In this document: positions 52,584 through 60,016 of the stretch, in pieces
Layout of the letters: each line of letters begins with the position of its first letter
Numbering within the stretch: position 1 is the first letter of the stretch
Assembly (NCBI RefSeq): GCF_012912105.1
Contig: NZ_QMEA01000014.1
Coordinates: 16,551-80,550 of the forward strand
DNA: 64,000 nt
Source: Brasilonema sp. UFV-L1
Lineage (GTDB): Bacteria > Cyanobacteriota > Cyanobacteriia > Cyanobacteriales > Nostocaceae
Direction of reading: 5' to 3'
Made by a program: the position numbers and the translations under genes
Notes under the pieces: generated by a model
What the model saw: only the letters and a program-made list of their open reading frames with translations
What the model was told of the DNA's origin: nothing
Database searches by the model: none

Positions 52584-53046
52584 ATTAATGCTGTCGAAAG
52601 CCATCAAATAGGCATTGATATTCTTAATAAAACTGCCTCAATAAACTTTGTTGAAATCGCATTAATTGTTGCTTATGGAGAAGAAAAAAATAAATGAATG
52701 CAGCTTGACAAATCCTTAAATTTACGTTTTATACATGCAGTAATAAGTCAAAGTTACATCAGTTTTTATTTTTATTTTTTTTAATGGGACTTTGTAAAAA
52801 TCTCAAACATGTCGTTTTTTTCCGAAATCTCATCTAATTTTGCCTAAAAAAACCAAGTAAAATCAATAAAATATCAATATTTCTAGCTATACTGCCGAGC
52901 ATAACCAGTGACTGAGTCGGTGAAATTCTAGTTGAATTGATAACTTGGTCGTTAATGATTGACTTATAGCTAGTCAATGAGGTAATGAATATTTATCAAA
53001 GCAATTGCGATATAGTTTCCAAACTAAAAAAGATATAAAGATAAAC
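52584..53046. other. AT-rich gene-free region before the second glutaminase
   Basis: About 460 bases, strongly AT-rich, with poly-T (TTTTTATTTTTATTTTTTTT near 52765) and no gene. It should contain the promoter of the exported glutaminase. Confidence 0.5.
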
Positions 53047-54168
53047 ATGAAAGCAATCCCATTCGTGCAACTTCGATTAATTTTGCTCGGATTGATCCCG
53101 TTAGTTCTGATAAGTCCAGCTTGGAGCTACACTAAAGCTAAGCAGGAAGTCAGTGACTTGAAGATTCGCAATTTTTTGACACAGCTTCGTACTGATACGC
53201 CAAAAAGTGATTTATCTAAAAAAGATATACCGACTCCAGAGACATTCCAACAAGTCCTTAAGGAAGCCTACGAAACCTTCAAAGGAGCGAAAGAGGGAAA
53301 GAATGCCGACTATATTCCATTTCTGGCAAAGGCAAATCCAAACTTATTTGGAATTGTGATCGCAACCGTTGATGGAAAGGTTTACGAGATTGGCGATTCA
53401 AAGTACCCGTTTAGTATACAATCGGTGAGCAAGGTCTTTACCTTTGCCCATGTACTGCAGACTCTGGGTAGCAATGCGGCTGAAGAGAAAATAGGAGTTA
53501 ATGCAACAGGCTTGCCTTTCAACTCGTTTATGGCAATTGAACTAAATGAGAAGCGTAGTATCAATCCATTTGTCAACGCGGGTGCAATTACTACTGTCAG
53601 TTTCGTCCCAGGTAAGACTCCTAAAGAGCGATGGAATAAGATAATCGGAACAATGAGCGATTTTGCTGGTCGTCCGCTTTCGGTGCAACAGGAAGTCTAT
53701 CGTTCTGAATCCGAAACCAACTTGCGTAATCGAGGAATTGTCCTACTGCTGAATAGCTATAAGAAGCTTGGCAGCGATCCCTTGGAGTCGCTCGATCTGT
53801 ATACTCGCCAATGTTCTGTAGAAGTAACAGCACGCGATCTGGCGCTTATGAGTGCGACACTGGCAAATGGCGGAGTTAATCCAATCACTTCAAAGCGAGT
53901 CCTTGATCAAAAGTACGTCCCTAAAGTGCTGGCTGTTATGTTAACCAACGGACTTTATGAAGATTCAGGGACTTGGGCTTACCAGGTTGGATTACCAGCT
54001 AAAAGTGGTGTCGCTGGTGGAATCATAGCAGTTGTTCCAGGTAAGTTTGCGATCGCGACTTACTCACCTCCACTGGATAAAGCTGGCAATAGCTTCCGTG
54101 GCCAGAAAGCAATAGACTACATTACTAACAAGCTGGGTGTTAATATATTTTCGGCGCTACATCAATAA
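53047..54168 (+). CDS. glsA: Glutaminase with signal peptide (exported)
   Basis: A 373-residue protein from ATG 53047. A classic signal peptide (MKAIPFVQLRLILLGLIPLV, then LISPAWSY) is followed by the serine-dependent glutaminase fold: FSIQSVSKVF (Ser126, Lys129), INPFVNAGAITT and GLPAKSGVAGGIIAVVPG. It releases ammonia from glutamine, here probably in the periplasm. It is a diverged paralogue of the cytosolic glutaminase at 5082-6062. The region between the signal and the domain (about 30-85) is charged and unassigned. An earlier start at 53005 would add 14 residues that spoil the signal peptide. Confidence 0.93.
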   Translation: MKAIPFVQLRLILLGLIPLVLISPAWSYTKAKQEVSDLKIRNFLTQLRTDTPKSDLSKKDIPTPETFQQVLKEAYETFKGAKEGKNADYIPFLAKANPNLFGIVIATVDGKVYEIGDSKYPFSIQSVSKVFTFAHVLQTLGSNAAEEKIGVNATGLPFNSFMAIELNEKRSINPFVNAGAITTVSFVPGKTPKERWNKIIGTMSDFAGRPLSVQQEVYRSESETNLRNRGIVLLLNSYKKLGSDPLESLDLYTRQCSVEVTARDLALMSATLANGGVNPITSKRVLDQKYVPKVLAVMLTNGLYEDSGTWAYQVGLPAKSGVAGGIIAVVPGKFAIATYSPPLDKAGNSFRGQKAIDYITNKLGVNIFSALHQ

Positions 54169-54460
54169 CCCAAGTTGCTAGTGATTCTTCGAGGTGATCA
54201 CGTGTGCTCCTACTGTATTAGATTGCTTGCAAAAATTTGCTTTTAAGAATATTTGGAACCGCAGATGGACAAGAGATGGACTAACCCTAAAGGTTTACCT
54301 GCTTTGCCTGCTGCGGCTTTTTAGCTTCGTGGAACTCACGTTAATTTATGGAGATGTCTACTGAAAAGTGCGATGCTCATAAAAATATGACCGTGGCAGA
54401 ATATGGCTTCGTTTCATCTAAAAAAGTCGGACTTTGAGACAACTGTTTAAAATCCATACC
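54169..54460. other. Short gene-free stretch
   Basis: Nothing recognisable. It separates the convergent glutaminase gene and the minus-strand mini-operon. Confidence 0.4.
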
Positions 54461-54625
54461 TTAATAGTCATTGTCAGCCACACACATCCCTTTACATTGA
54501 ATACCGTTCGTAGCGGTACGCTGACAATGAGAACATAGAACTTTTTCGTTTTCTGTTTCTTGGTTTGTCTTGATACTAGTGCTTGCCATAAGAAAGTCTT
54601 TTTCGGTCTGGATTTTTACACTCAT
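54461..54625 (-). CDS. Small Cys-rich (zinc-ribbon-like) protein, 54 residues
   Basis: From the ATG at 54625, which overlaps the preceding ORF's stop (ATGA), to TAA at 54461-54463, a 54-residue product is encoded (MSVKIQTEKDFLMASTSIKT, ending GIQCKGMCVADNDY). Four Cys form CSHC and CKGMC, a plausible zinc ribbon. A shorter start at 54589 gives 42 residues. It is the third ORF of a tightly packed minus-strand trio. Not recognised as a named family; the Cys pattern and overlap argue that it is real. Confidence 0.62.
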   Translation of the reverse strand: MSVKIQTEKDFLMASTSIKTNQETENEKVLCSHCQRTATNGIQCKGMCVADNDY

Positions 54626-54696
54626 AAGAGTAGTTCTTTTTGGATAGCAATTAGTTCTGTACTCACCCGAAACTTGAGCATCTCCTGTTTTGTCAT
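54622..54696 (-). CDS. Possible leader or small coupled ORF, 24 residues
   Basis: ATG at 54696, TGA at 54622-54624: MTKQEMLKFRVSTELIAIQK ending ELLL. It begins five bases after the stop of the 96-residue gene and overlaps the Cys-rich ORF's start by four bases (ATGA). It may be translated as a coupler between the two genes or be a decayed gene. Low certainty. Confidence 0.4.
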   Translation of the reverse strand: MTKQEMLKFRVSTELIAIQKELLL

Positions 54697-54700
54697 AGTT

Positions 54701-54991
54701 TCACTCTACCTTGGTAGCAGTTCTGGATGATTTTCGTCGTGCTGACTTAGGTGGTGTTCGGTCTGTACCAAAGTATTTCTCACTACGATAACGCAACCAC
54801 ACTCGTAACACTTGCGGAATCTGCTGTTTTTGTTCCTTAGTCAGTGTGTTGTAAAGGGCTAACGCACGCTCACGTTCACCCCGACAAGCAGCGTTGTTGT
54901 GAGCATCCCAATAGGTACGGGCGACTCGAATCCGCCGACAAACTTCCTTAACTAGTTGTTCTCCAACGAGTGGAGGATCTTGCTTTGCCAT
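54701..54991 (-). CDS. Small basic hypothetical protein, 96 residues
   Basis: A soluble, basic, helical protein (MAKQDPPLVGEQLVKEVCRR, then ALYNTLTKEQKQQIPQVLRV) with a Lys/Arg-rich tail (KSARRKSSRTATKVE) suited to nucleic-acid binding. I do not recognise a family. It heads a run of three closely packed minus-strand ORFs just outside the left end of the IS200/IS605 element. It may be an accessory gene of the element's surroundings or an ordinary chromosomal gene. Confidence 0.65.
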   Translation of the reverse strand: MAKQDPPLVGEQLVKEVCRRIRVARTYWDAHNNAACRGERERALALYNTLTKEQKQQIPQVLRVWLRYRSEKYFGTDRTPPKSARRKSSRTATKVE

Positions 54992-55090
54992 AGTTCATAT
55001 ACTATCAAAACATAGCGGGAGGGTGAGAACCCCTGTGTTTTTAACCAGGGGATGAAACCCGACGCGCAGGACTTTAGTCCGGCGTTTCTC

Positions 55091-55504
55091 CTACTTCCCA
55101 CGCTGGTTTTCAATATACCTTTTAACTACCTCAGTGCTGACTTGACCTGTTGACGCTACAAAATAGGTCGGTGTCCACAAAGCAGGTAGTTTTTTCAACT
55201 CTGGGTATTCACGTCTAAGGTGATGTGATGCCCTCCGTTTTACCCATTTAGCAATTTGAGACGGTGCTTCATCGGTGGGTGTGTTAACGAACAGATGCAC
55301 ATGGTCTGGCTGAATCTCCAAAGCAATCAGTCTCCAGTTATGTTCTTGCACCAATTCAAAAATAATTTCTTGTAACCGTCTAGCCACATCTCCTGTTAAC
55401 ACAGGTCTTCGACGCTTTGGTACAAATACAAAATGATAATTAATTGAGGATACGGAGTTTTCGGTTCTTCGGTATTCGTGGTCTTGTTTAGATAGTTTTG
55501 CCAT
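55091..55504 (-). CDS. tnpA: IS200-type Y1 (HUH) transposase TnpA
   Basis: A 137-residue single-strand DNA transposase. HVHLF supplies the HUH metal-binding pair, and the catalytic Tyr lies in VKRYIENQ near the C-terminus. The opening RRTENSVSSINYHFVFVPKR is typical. I chose ATG 55504 (MAKLSKQDHEYRR) over the frame's earlier Met at 55552, which gives 16 unusual hydrophobic residues. It excises and inserts the element via the end hairpins. The gene reads outward from tnpB, 65 bases apart start to start. It looks intact. Confidence 0.93.
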   Translation of the reverse strand: MAKLSKQDHEYRRTENSVSSINYHFVFVPKRRRPVLTGDVARRLQEIIFELVQEHNWRLIALEIQPDHVHLFVNTPTDEAPSQIAKWVKRRASHHLRREYPELKKLPALWTPTYFVASTGQVSTEVVKRYIENQRGK

Positions 55505-55569
55505 TTCCCGGAAATTGTTGACGCAATATGTAGAAACTAAGATAATCAGCAACAGGAGGTGATAGCAAG

Positions 55570-57048
55570 TTGTACAAAACAGTACCTGTTAAAGCTAGAT
55601 TTACTGACGAAGAAAAAGCGTTTTGGATTAACCAGTGTGAACACGCCAACAGTTTGATAAATTCGGCGATTTACCATACCAGACAAACTCATTACAGCAA
55701 GTTAGAACAACAAGGAGATGCGTTTACAACTTATTGGTGTGGTGACGAATTACTTAAGGGCTGGAAAACTTATAAGTGCAGTACGACTTATCCTGAATTA
55801 GACAAAGCTCTTAAGGATAGTCCACATTACAAAGCAATGGCTGCACAATCAGCCCAGCAAACACTTAAAACAGTGGGAGAGTCAATCACTAGTTACAACG
55901 GGTTAGTCAACGTTTTCTACAAAGGTGAAGTTGACAGACCGTCACTGCCAAAGTATAGAAAACGTGGAGGACTTGCGGCTTGTACTTTCCCAAGACAAGC
56001 GCTCAACTACAAAGATGGTTGTTTTTATCCGTCAATCAGTCGTCAGACCAAGCCGCACTTACTAACTGAAATCAAACTGCACCTACCTGAATTCATCGAT
56101 TCAGATTGGGTTAAGGAAGTAACGGTACGTCCTTATTTGGGTGAGTTGTGGATTGATTGGGTAATTGATGATGGCAAAGAGCCAATCAACAGCAATCCCA
56201 ACCTTGATTACACTCAAGCTTGGAGTTTTGACCACGGAGGAACCAACTGGTTAACAGGTGTTTCAACTCATGGGAAAAGTTTGATTATTGATGGTCGCAA
56301 ACTGAAAGCGATGAATCAAGGTTATTGTCGTCTAGTTGCCAAGTACAAGCAAGGGAAGTCTGATTTTTATTGGGCGGGGGTCTTACACGAAGAAAATGAA
56401 CCAGCCTTACTACAACGAGTACCCGACTACGCCGACAGATCAACGAAACAAAGGCTGGTTCATTTTCTAGGGGACAATGCGTCGGATGCAAACCTTGATA
56501 GAGTACAACGCAAACGCAACAATCAGATGAGGGATGCTGTTAACAAAGCAGCGAGATTTATCATCAACCGATGTCTTAATGACCGTGTGGGGAACCTTGT
56601 CATCGGTTGGAATGATGGTCAAAAGAATGGCTCTAATATGGGCAAACGCAACAATCAGAATTTTGTTGTTATTCCCACAGGACGATTGATTGAACGTTTG
56701 AAACAACTTTGTCCAGAATACGGAATAATTCTTACAATTACTGAAGAAGCGTATACAAGCAAAGCGTCTTACCTGGATGGCGATAGCCTCTACAAGCATG
56801 GTGAAAAACCCGCAGGATGGAAACCGTCAGGTCAAAGGGTAAAGCGCGGATTGTACAAAAGTCGTCGTGATGGTCACATCATCAATGCAGATTGCAACGG
56901 TGCAGCCAATATCATGAGAAAAGTAGCCACACAGCTTGGTTTATCCCTAGCCGAGGTGGGTAGGGGAGCATTGACACTCCCAAGACGAGTTGATTTGTTT
57001 AAGGGATTATCCAAATCATATCGTAAACGTTGCTCCGGGGTCTTCTAG
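55570..57048 (+). CDS. tnpB: TnpB-family RNA-guided nuclease-like protein, atypical active site
   Basis: A 492-residue TnpB starting at TTG 55570 behind AGGAGGTGA (55555-55563). RuvC-I Asp is in SFDHGGTN (Asp221) and RuvC-III Asp in NADCNGAANI (Asp441). The position of the RuvC-II glutamate (normally IVIEDL) reads LVIGWND (Gly346). About 47 residues later, TEEAYTSKAS carries Glu392/Glu393 where ordinary TnpB has a VDPxYTSxxC segment. This resembles the rearranged glutamate described for Fanzor-type relatives. The zinc-ribbon cysteines are missing. Activity is therefore uncertain. The stop codon lies within the hairpin at 57030-57060. The 3' region probably encodes the guide (omega) RNA. Confidence 0.88.
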   Translation: MYKTVPVKARFTDEEKAFWINQCEHANSLINSAIYHTRQTHYSKLEQQGDAFTTYWCGDELLKGWKTYKCSTTYPELDKALKDSPHYKAMAAQSAQQTLKTVGESITSYNGLVNVFYKGEVDRPSLPKYRKRGGLAACTFPRQALNYKDGCFYPSISRQTKPHLLTEIKLHLPEFIDSDWVKEVTVRPYLGELWIDWVIDDGKEPINSNPNLDYTQAWSFDHGGTNWLTGVSTHGKSLIIDGRKLKAMNQGYCRLVAKYKQGKSDFYWAGVLHEENEPALLQRVPDYADRSTKQRLVHFLGDNASDANLDRVQRKRNNQMRDAVNKAARFIINRCLNDRVGNLVIGWNDGQKNGSNMGKRNNQNFVVIPTGRLIERLKQLCPEYGIILTITEEAYTSKASYLDGDSLYKHGEKPAGWKPSGQRVKRGLYKSRRDGHIINADCNGAANIMRKVATQLGLSLAEVGRGALTLPRRVDLFKGLSKSYRKRCSGVF

Positions 57049-57060
57049 ACCCCGGAGCAA
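57030..57060 (+). terminator. Hairpin spanning the tnpB stop codon
   Basis: TTGCTCCGGGGTCT (57030-57043) pairs perfectly with AGACCCCGGAGCAA (57047-57060) around TCT. The tnpB TAG (57046-57048) lies across the loop and second arm, so the last codons of tnpB form one arm of the stem. There is no T run. It is probably part of the right-end/omega-RNA structure. Confidence 0.7.
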
Positions 57061-57255
57061 CATCAGTTTAGAATCCCCCGTGTTTCCAACCGGGGGAGAT
57101 GTCAAAAATTCCTAATGTCATCGTAGCGAGTCAGACTTAAGTAACGCGCTCGGTAAAATTGGAAAACAGCTTAGTACATCATTTCAATATGGGAGTATGT
57201 GACGCGACTCTGGGAATCCCCCGCCATAGCCGTTACACTTGGCGGTGGGAAAATG

Positions 57256-58122
57256 TCAAGCGTTCCACTCAGCTATCCTGCACAGCAAGTCATCAAGTTG
57301 TTCATTATCTTGGATGAGATCCAAATCAGGATCTGTCTTGACAAAGATTTGAAAATTCTGATTAATTTCCAGTGCTGTCTTGAGGTATTCAAAGGCTAGT
57401 GGTTTGTTTCCAACTCGGGCTGCACAGCAAGCGCTGTTATACCAAGCATACTCATCGTCTGGGTTCAGTTTAGTTGCTTTTTGATAGCTTGCAAGCGCCT
57501 CTTCGTAGCGCTGTAAATATCTCAACGTATCGCCTATCTTATAATGAGTCCAAAAATGATCCGAGCGAAGAGAAGTAGCTCTCTCATAACTTTTAAGCGC
57601 TTGTTCATAACGATTTAAATGTCTGAAAGCATCTCCTCGACGAAACCACGCCCAGTAATCATCGCGGCGAATTGATAGAGCTTCATCATAATCGGAAATT
57701 GCATCTTCATAGCGCTCTAAATGTCTAAAAGCATCTCCCCGACGAAACCACGCCCAATAATCATCACGACGAATGGCGAGGGCTTTGTCAAAATTCGCGA
57801 TCGCCTCTTCAAACTGTTCGAGTTCTTCTAACAAAATGTAGCCTCGACTGTACCACGCCCAGTAATCATTGGGGCGAGATTCTAATGCGCGATCAAAGCT
57901 CTTGATCGCTTGCTCATAATCACCCAATTCTCGCAGAACACAGCCTCGGTCATACCACAGCCAGTATTCATCAGGGCAAATCTCTATAACTTTGTCATAA
58001 TAAGTGAGCGCTTCTTCGTAATGTCCTTTCTTTTCCAGCCGTTTACCTTGTCGATACCACTCTCTATAGTCTTTGATGACAAGTGATGGAGTATCTGCAT
58101 TTGCTGGCGCTGCTTGACTCAT
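57256..58122 (-). CDS. TPR-repeat protein
   Basis: A 288-residue protein consisting almost wholly of seven or so TPRs of 34 residues (YRQGKRLEKKGHYEEALTYY, RDDYWAWFRRGDAFRHL units). Two central repeats are nearly identical, with WAWFRRGDAFRHLERYEDAI and WAWFRRGDAFRHLNRYEQAL. No signal peptide, no catalytic domain. TPRs bind protein partners; the partner is unknown. It differs from the TPR arrays of the STAND and CHAT genes in repeat consensus. It appears monocistronic, downstream of the IS element. Confidence 0.88.
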   Translation of the reverse strand: MSQAAPANADTPSLVIKDYREWYRQGKRLEKKGHYEEALTYYDKVIEICPDEYWLWYDRGCVLRELGDYEQAIKSFDRALESRPNDYWAWYSRGYILLEELEQFEEAIANFDKALAIRRDDYWAWFRRGDAFRHLERYEDAISDYDEALSIRRDDYWAWFRRGDAFRHLNRYEQALKSYERATSLRSDHFWTHYKIGDTLRYLQRYEEALASYQKATKLNPDDEYAWYNSACCAARVGNKPLAFEYLKTALEINQNFQIFVKTDPDLDLIQDNEQLDDLLCRIAEWNA

Positions 58123-58273
58123 TATTAATTCCCCTTATTAATTCCCCAAAAAGTTACTATCGTTACAGACAAGCACACTACTTATCTTACTCATAGTACG
58201 GAGTTTAGATTATCAGGAAATTTAATTGGTTAGTTGCTATAGAATACGTTTAGAGCATGACATTGTTGACTTG

Positions 58274-58726
58274 TCAAATATCCTCAGAAAGCCGTTTTGA
58301 CATTAAAATCATTCGTTGGCTTCTTTGATAACCGTTCTGAGTGTAAAACGCCTCTGCTTGCCCATCCTTCATGGTCAACAGATACACCATAGTCACCTCC
58401 ATCGCAGTCAGAACGTCCATCAATCGGTCAAGTAGCTTTGTCCCTACTCCCTGACGCTGGTTATCAGGTCGAACACAAATTTCTTTGAGGTAAAAACCTT
58501 TACCCTTTTGCACTTGTTCACAATAACCTGCAACAAACCCCAGTAGTTTATCCTGTCGTAGTACAAATCCGACAAATCCAGGTGTCATCAGGGTTTCAAA
58601 TAACCGTAATCTGGCATTTTCAAAACTCCATTGCTCGTTCCAAGGTTCACCATTAAACACTTCAACGTATAAAGATGCACATTCATCCAGATGCTTAGTC
58701 GTAAAGCTTTCAATTTCTTCTAACAT
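58274..58726 (-). CDS. GNAT family N-acetyltransferase
   Basis: A 150-residue acetyltransferase with the acetyl-CoA pyrophosphate-binding loop in VRPDNQRQGVGTKLLDRL and supporting motifs GFVAGYCEQ and YTQNGYQRS. Length is normal for a single GNAT domain. The acceptor may be a small molecule or a protein N-terminus; it cannot be read. The start overlaps the end of the upstream 299-residue gene by 17 bases, so the two are translationally coupled. Confidence 0.9.
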   Translation of the reverse strand: MLEEIESFTTKHLDECASLYVEVFNGEPWNEQWSFENARLRLFETLMTPGFVGFVLRQDKLLGFVAGYCEQVQKGKGFYLKEICVRPDNQRQGVGTKLLDRLMDVLTAMEVTMVYLLTMKDGQAEAFYTQNGYQRSQRMILMSKRLSEDI

Positions 58727-59609
58727 TGACGAAATGTAAGTTTTCTTTACCTGCAGTATACGAGCTATCGCCTAAGTCTTGAAATTCCTGCCAAATTTGT
58801 TCTCGCGCGTCTTGTAAAAAGATTCGCCATTCACTCTCTACATTTTTAGCGCGAAGTATGGAATCTAGAAATTCTTCTACAATTGCATAAATGACTTGAT
58901 TTGGCTCGCACAGCAACCCTTTCAAAGCTCTTTCACATTTAGTAATCGCTTCTGCATAAGCAATTTTAAGATTAAGCAGCACTTGTTCAGCAGAGGACGA
59001 TGGGGAAAGCTTGAGCGTTTCAGGTTCATTTGGAGTCAGTCCATCTAAACATTTGCGAATCCGGTATTGTAGAAATCCTCGGTAAGAAAGCTGAAACTTA
59101 GCCAGCGTTTGGAACCCATATTTCAGTTGACTTGGTATCCCTGGTATCAGCTCATTGGGTATTTGCGTGGCGATCGCCTCGAAAACTTCTATTCCTTGAG
59201 CTTGTGTCAGTTTTCCTAACTGTCCCTTGTCTATCAGTATCTGAGCCACTTGCAATTTTACTTTCTCAAGCGATCGCTCTAAACCGCTATCTAGTGACGA
59301 CAGATGTTTCGATAAATGAGCACGGATTTCATTTAAATATTTTTCGTATACTACTGCGTAGCTTTTTTCCAAACAAAAGCGCTGTTCTATCTCTTGAATT
59401 GACGGAATTCCTGTATGACTTCGACAAGCTTGGAAAATAGCTTCTACTTGCTTTTTAAAATCTATATCAACTGCTTCTCGCTTTTGTCTTAGCTCTTTGA
59501 GTAGTTCTTCTAAACTGTTTGTCAAGCTGTACCAAAGTTCTTTGAATTGTACTTCGAACAGTGCAAACCTGTAAATATCATCATGCGTTGCTAAATCTAA
59601 TGCTATCAT
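58710..59609 (-). CDS. Hypothetical helical protein, coupled to the GNAT gene
   Basis: A 299-residue soluble, largely alpha-helical protein (SLEELLKELRQKREAVDIDF, IRAHLSKHLSSLDSGLERSL) without signal peptide or membrane helix. I recognise no family. Its helical texture resembles the stalk of dynamin-like or other coiled-coil proteins, but no GTPase motif is present. It overlaps the acetyltransferase gene by 17 bases, which suggests a shared task such as acetylation of this protein; that is speculation. Confidence 0.72.
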   Translation of the reverse strand: MIALDLATHDDIYRFALFEVQFKELWYSLTNSLEELLKELRQKREAVDIDFKKQVEAIFQACRSHTGIPSIQEIEQRFCLEKSYAVVYEKYLNEIRAHLSKHLSSLDSGLERSLEKVKLQVAQILIDKGQLGKLTQAQGIEVFEAIATQIPNELIPGIPSQLKYGFQTLAKFQLSYRGFLQYRIRKCLDGLTPNEPETLKLSPSSSAEQVLLNLKIAYAEAITKCERALKGLLCEPNQVIYAIVEEFLDSILRAKNVESEWRIFLQDAREQIWQEFQDLGDSSYTAGKENLHFVNVRRN

Positions 59610-60016
59610 GACTTTCTCTCACTCAGCTTTGACTTGGTTTTGGAGTAAGTTTAATCGCTGTCACTGTTCAAAGATTTAAACTTCAAAATAAAAAGTTTGT
59701 TCAAAGTTTCAAATAACTTTGAATTTCTAAGCTTTGAATTTTGAATTCCTCCGCAAGACAGGTGACACTTGATATAGTTTAATACTTGTGATAATATTTT
59801 TACCCAACTAAATAAGGGAAATAAACAATTTTGTATAAAAAAACGTTAAAATTGCACAGGTTTTGATGCTGGTAAGAAGTACTGATATATATGGACAGTG
59901 CAAAACAACTTCCTTGGGCAAACGCTTCTTCCTAGAAGATGGTATAGTTTGAAATGTTTTGGATGAACAGCAAAATTATAGTGGTCAAGCCGCTACTTTT
60001 GCATCAGCACGATCTG
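59610..60016. other. Gene-free region between the helical protein and the Wzc gene
   Basis: About 400 bases, AT-rich, with a TTTGAATTTTGAATTCC stretch near 59735 that resembles the repeat at 8300. No gene is supported. The promoter of the helical protein/GNAT pair should lie at its left edge. Confidence 0.45.

Larger units (their letters stand above)
55024..57110. mobile_element. IS200/IS605-type insertion element
   Basis: A complete-looking element with divergent tnpA (minus) and tnpB (plus) and structured ends. The left end has CCCCTG-TGTTTTTAAC-CAGGGG (55030-55051) and the GGACTTTAGTCC hairpin; the right end has CCCCCG-TGTTTCCAAC-CGGGGG (57075-57096). The two end hairpins share the loop TGTTT(TT/CC)AAC, as expected for subterminal hairpins recognised by a Y1 transposase. 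Exact boundaries are approximate because these elements make no target duplication. Confidence 0.85.
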
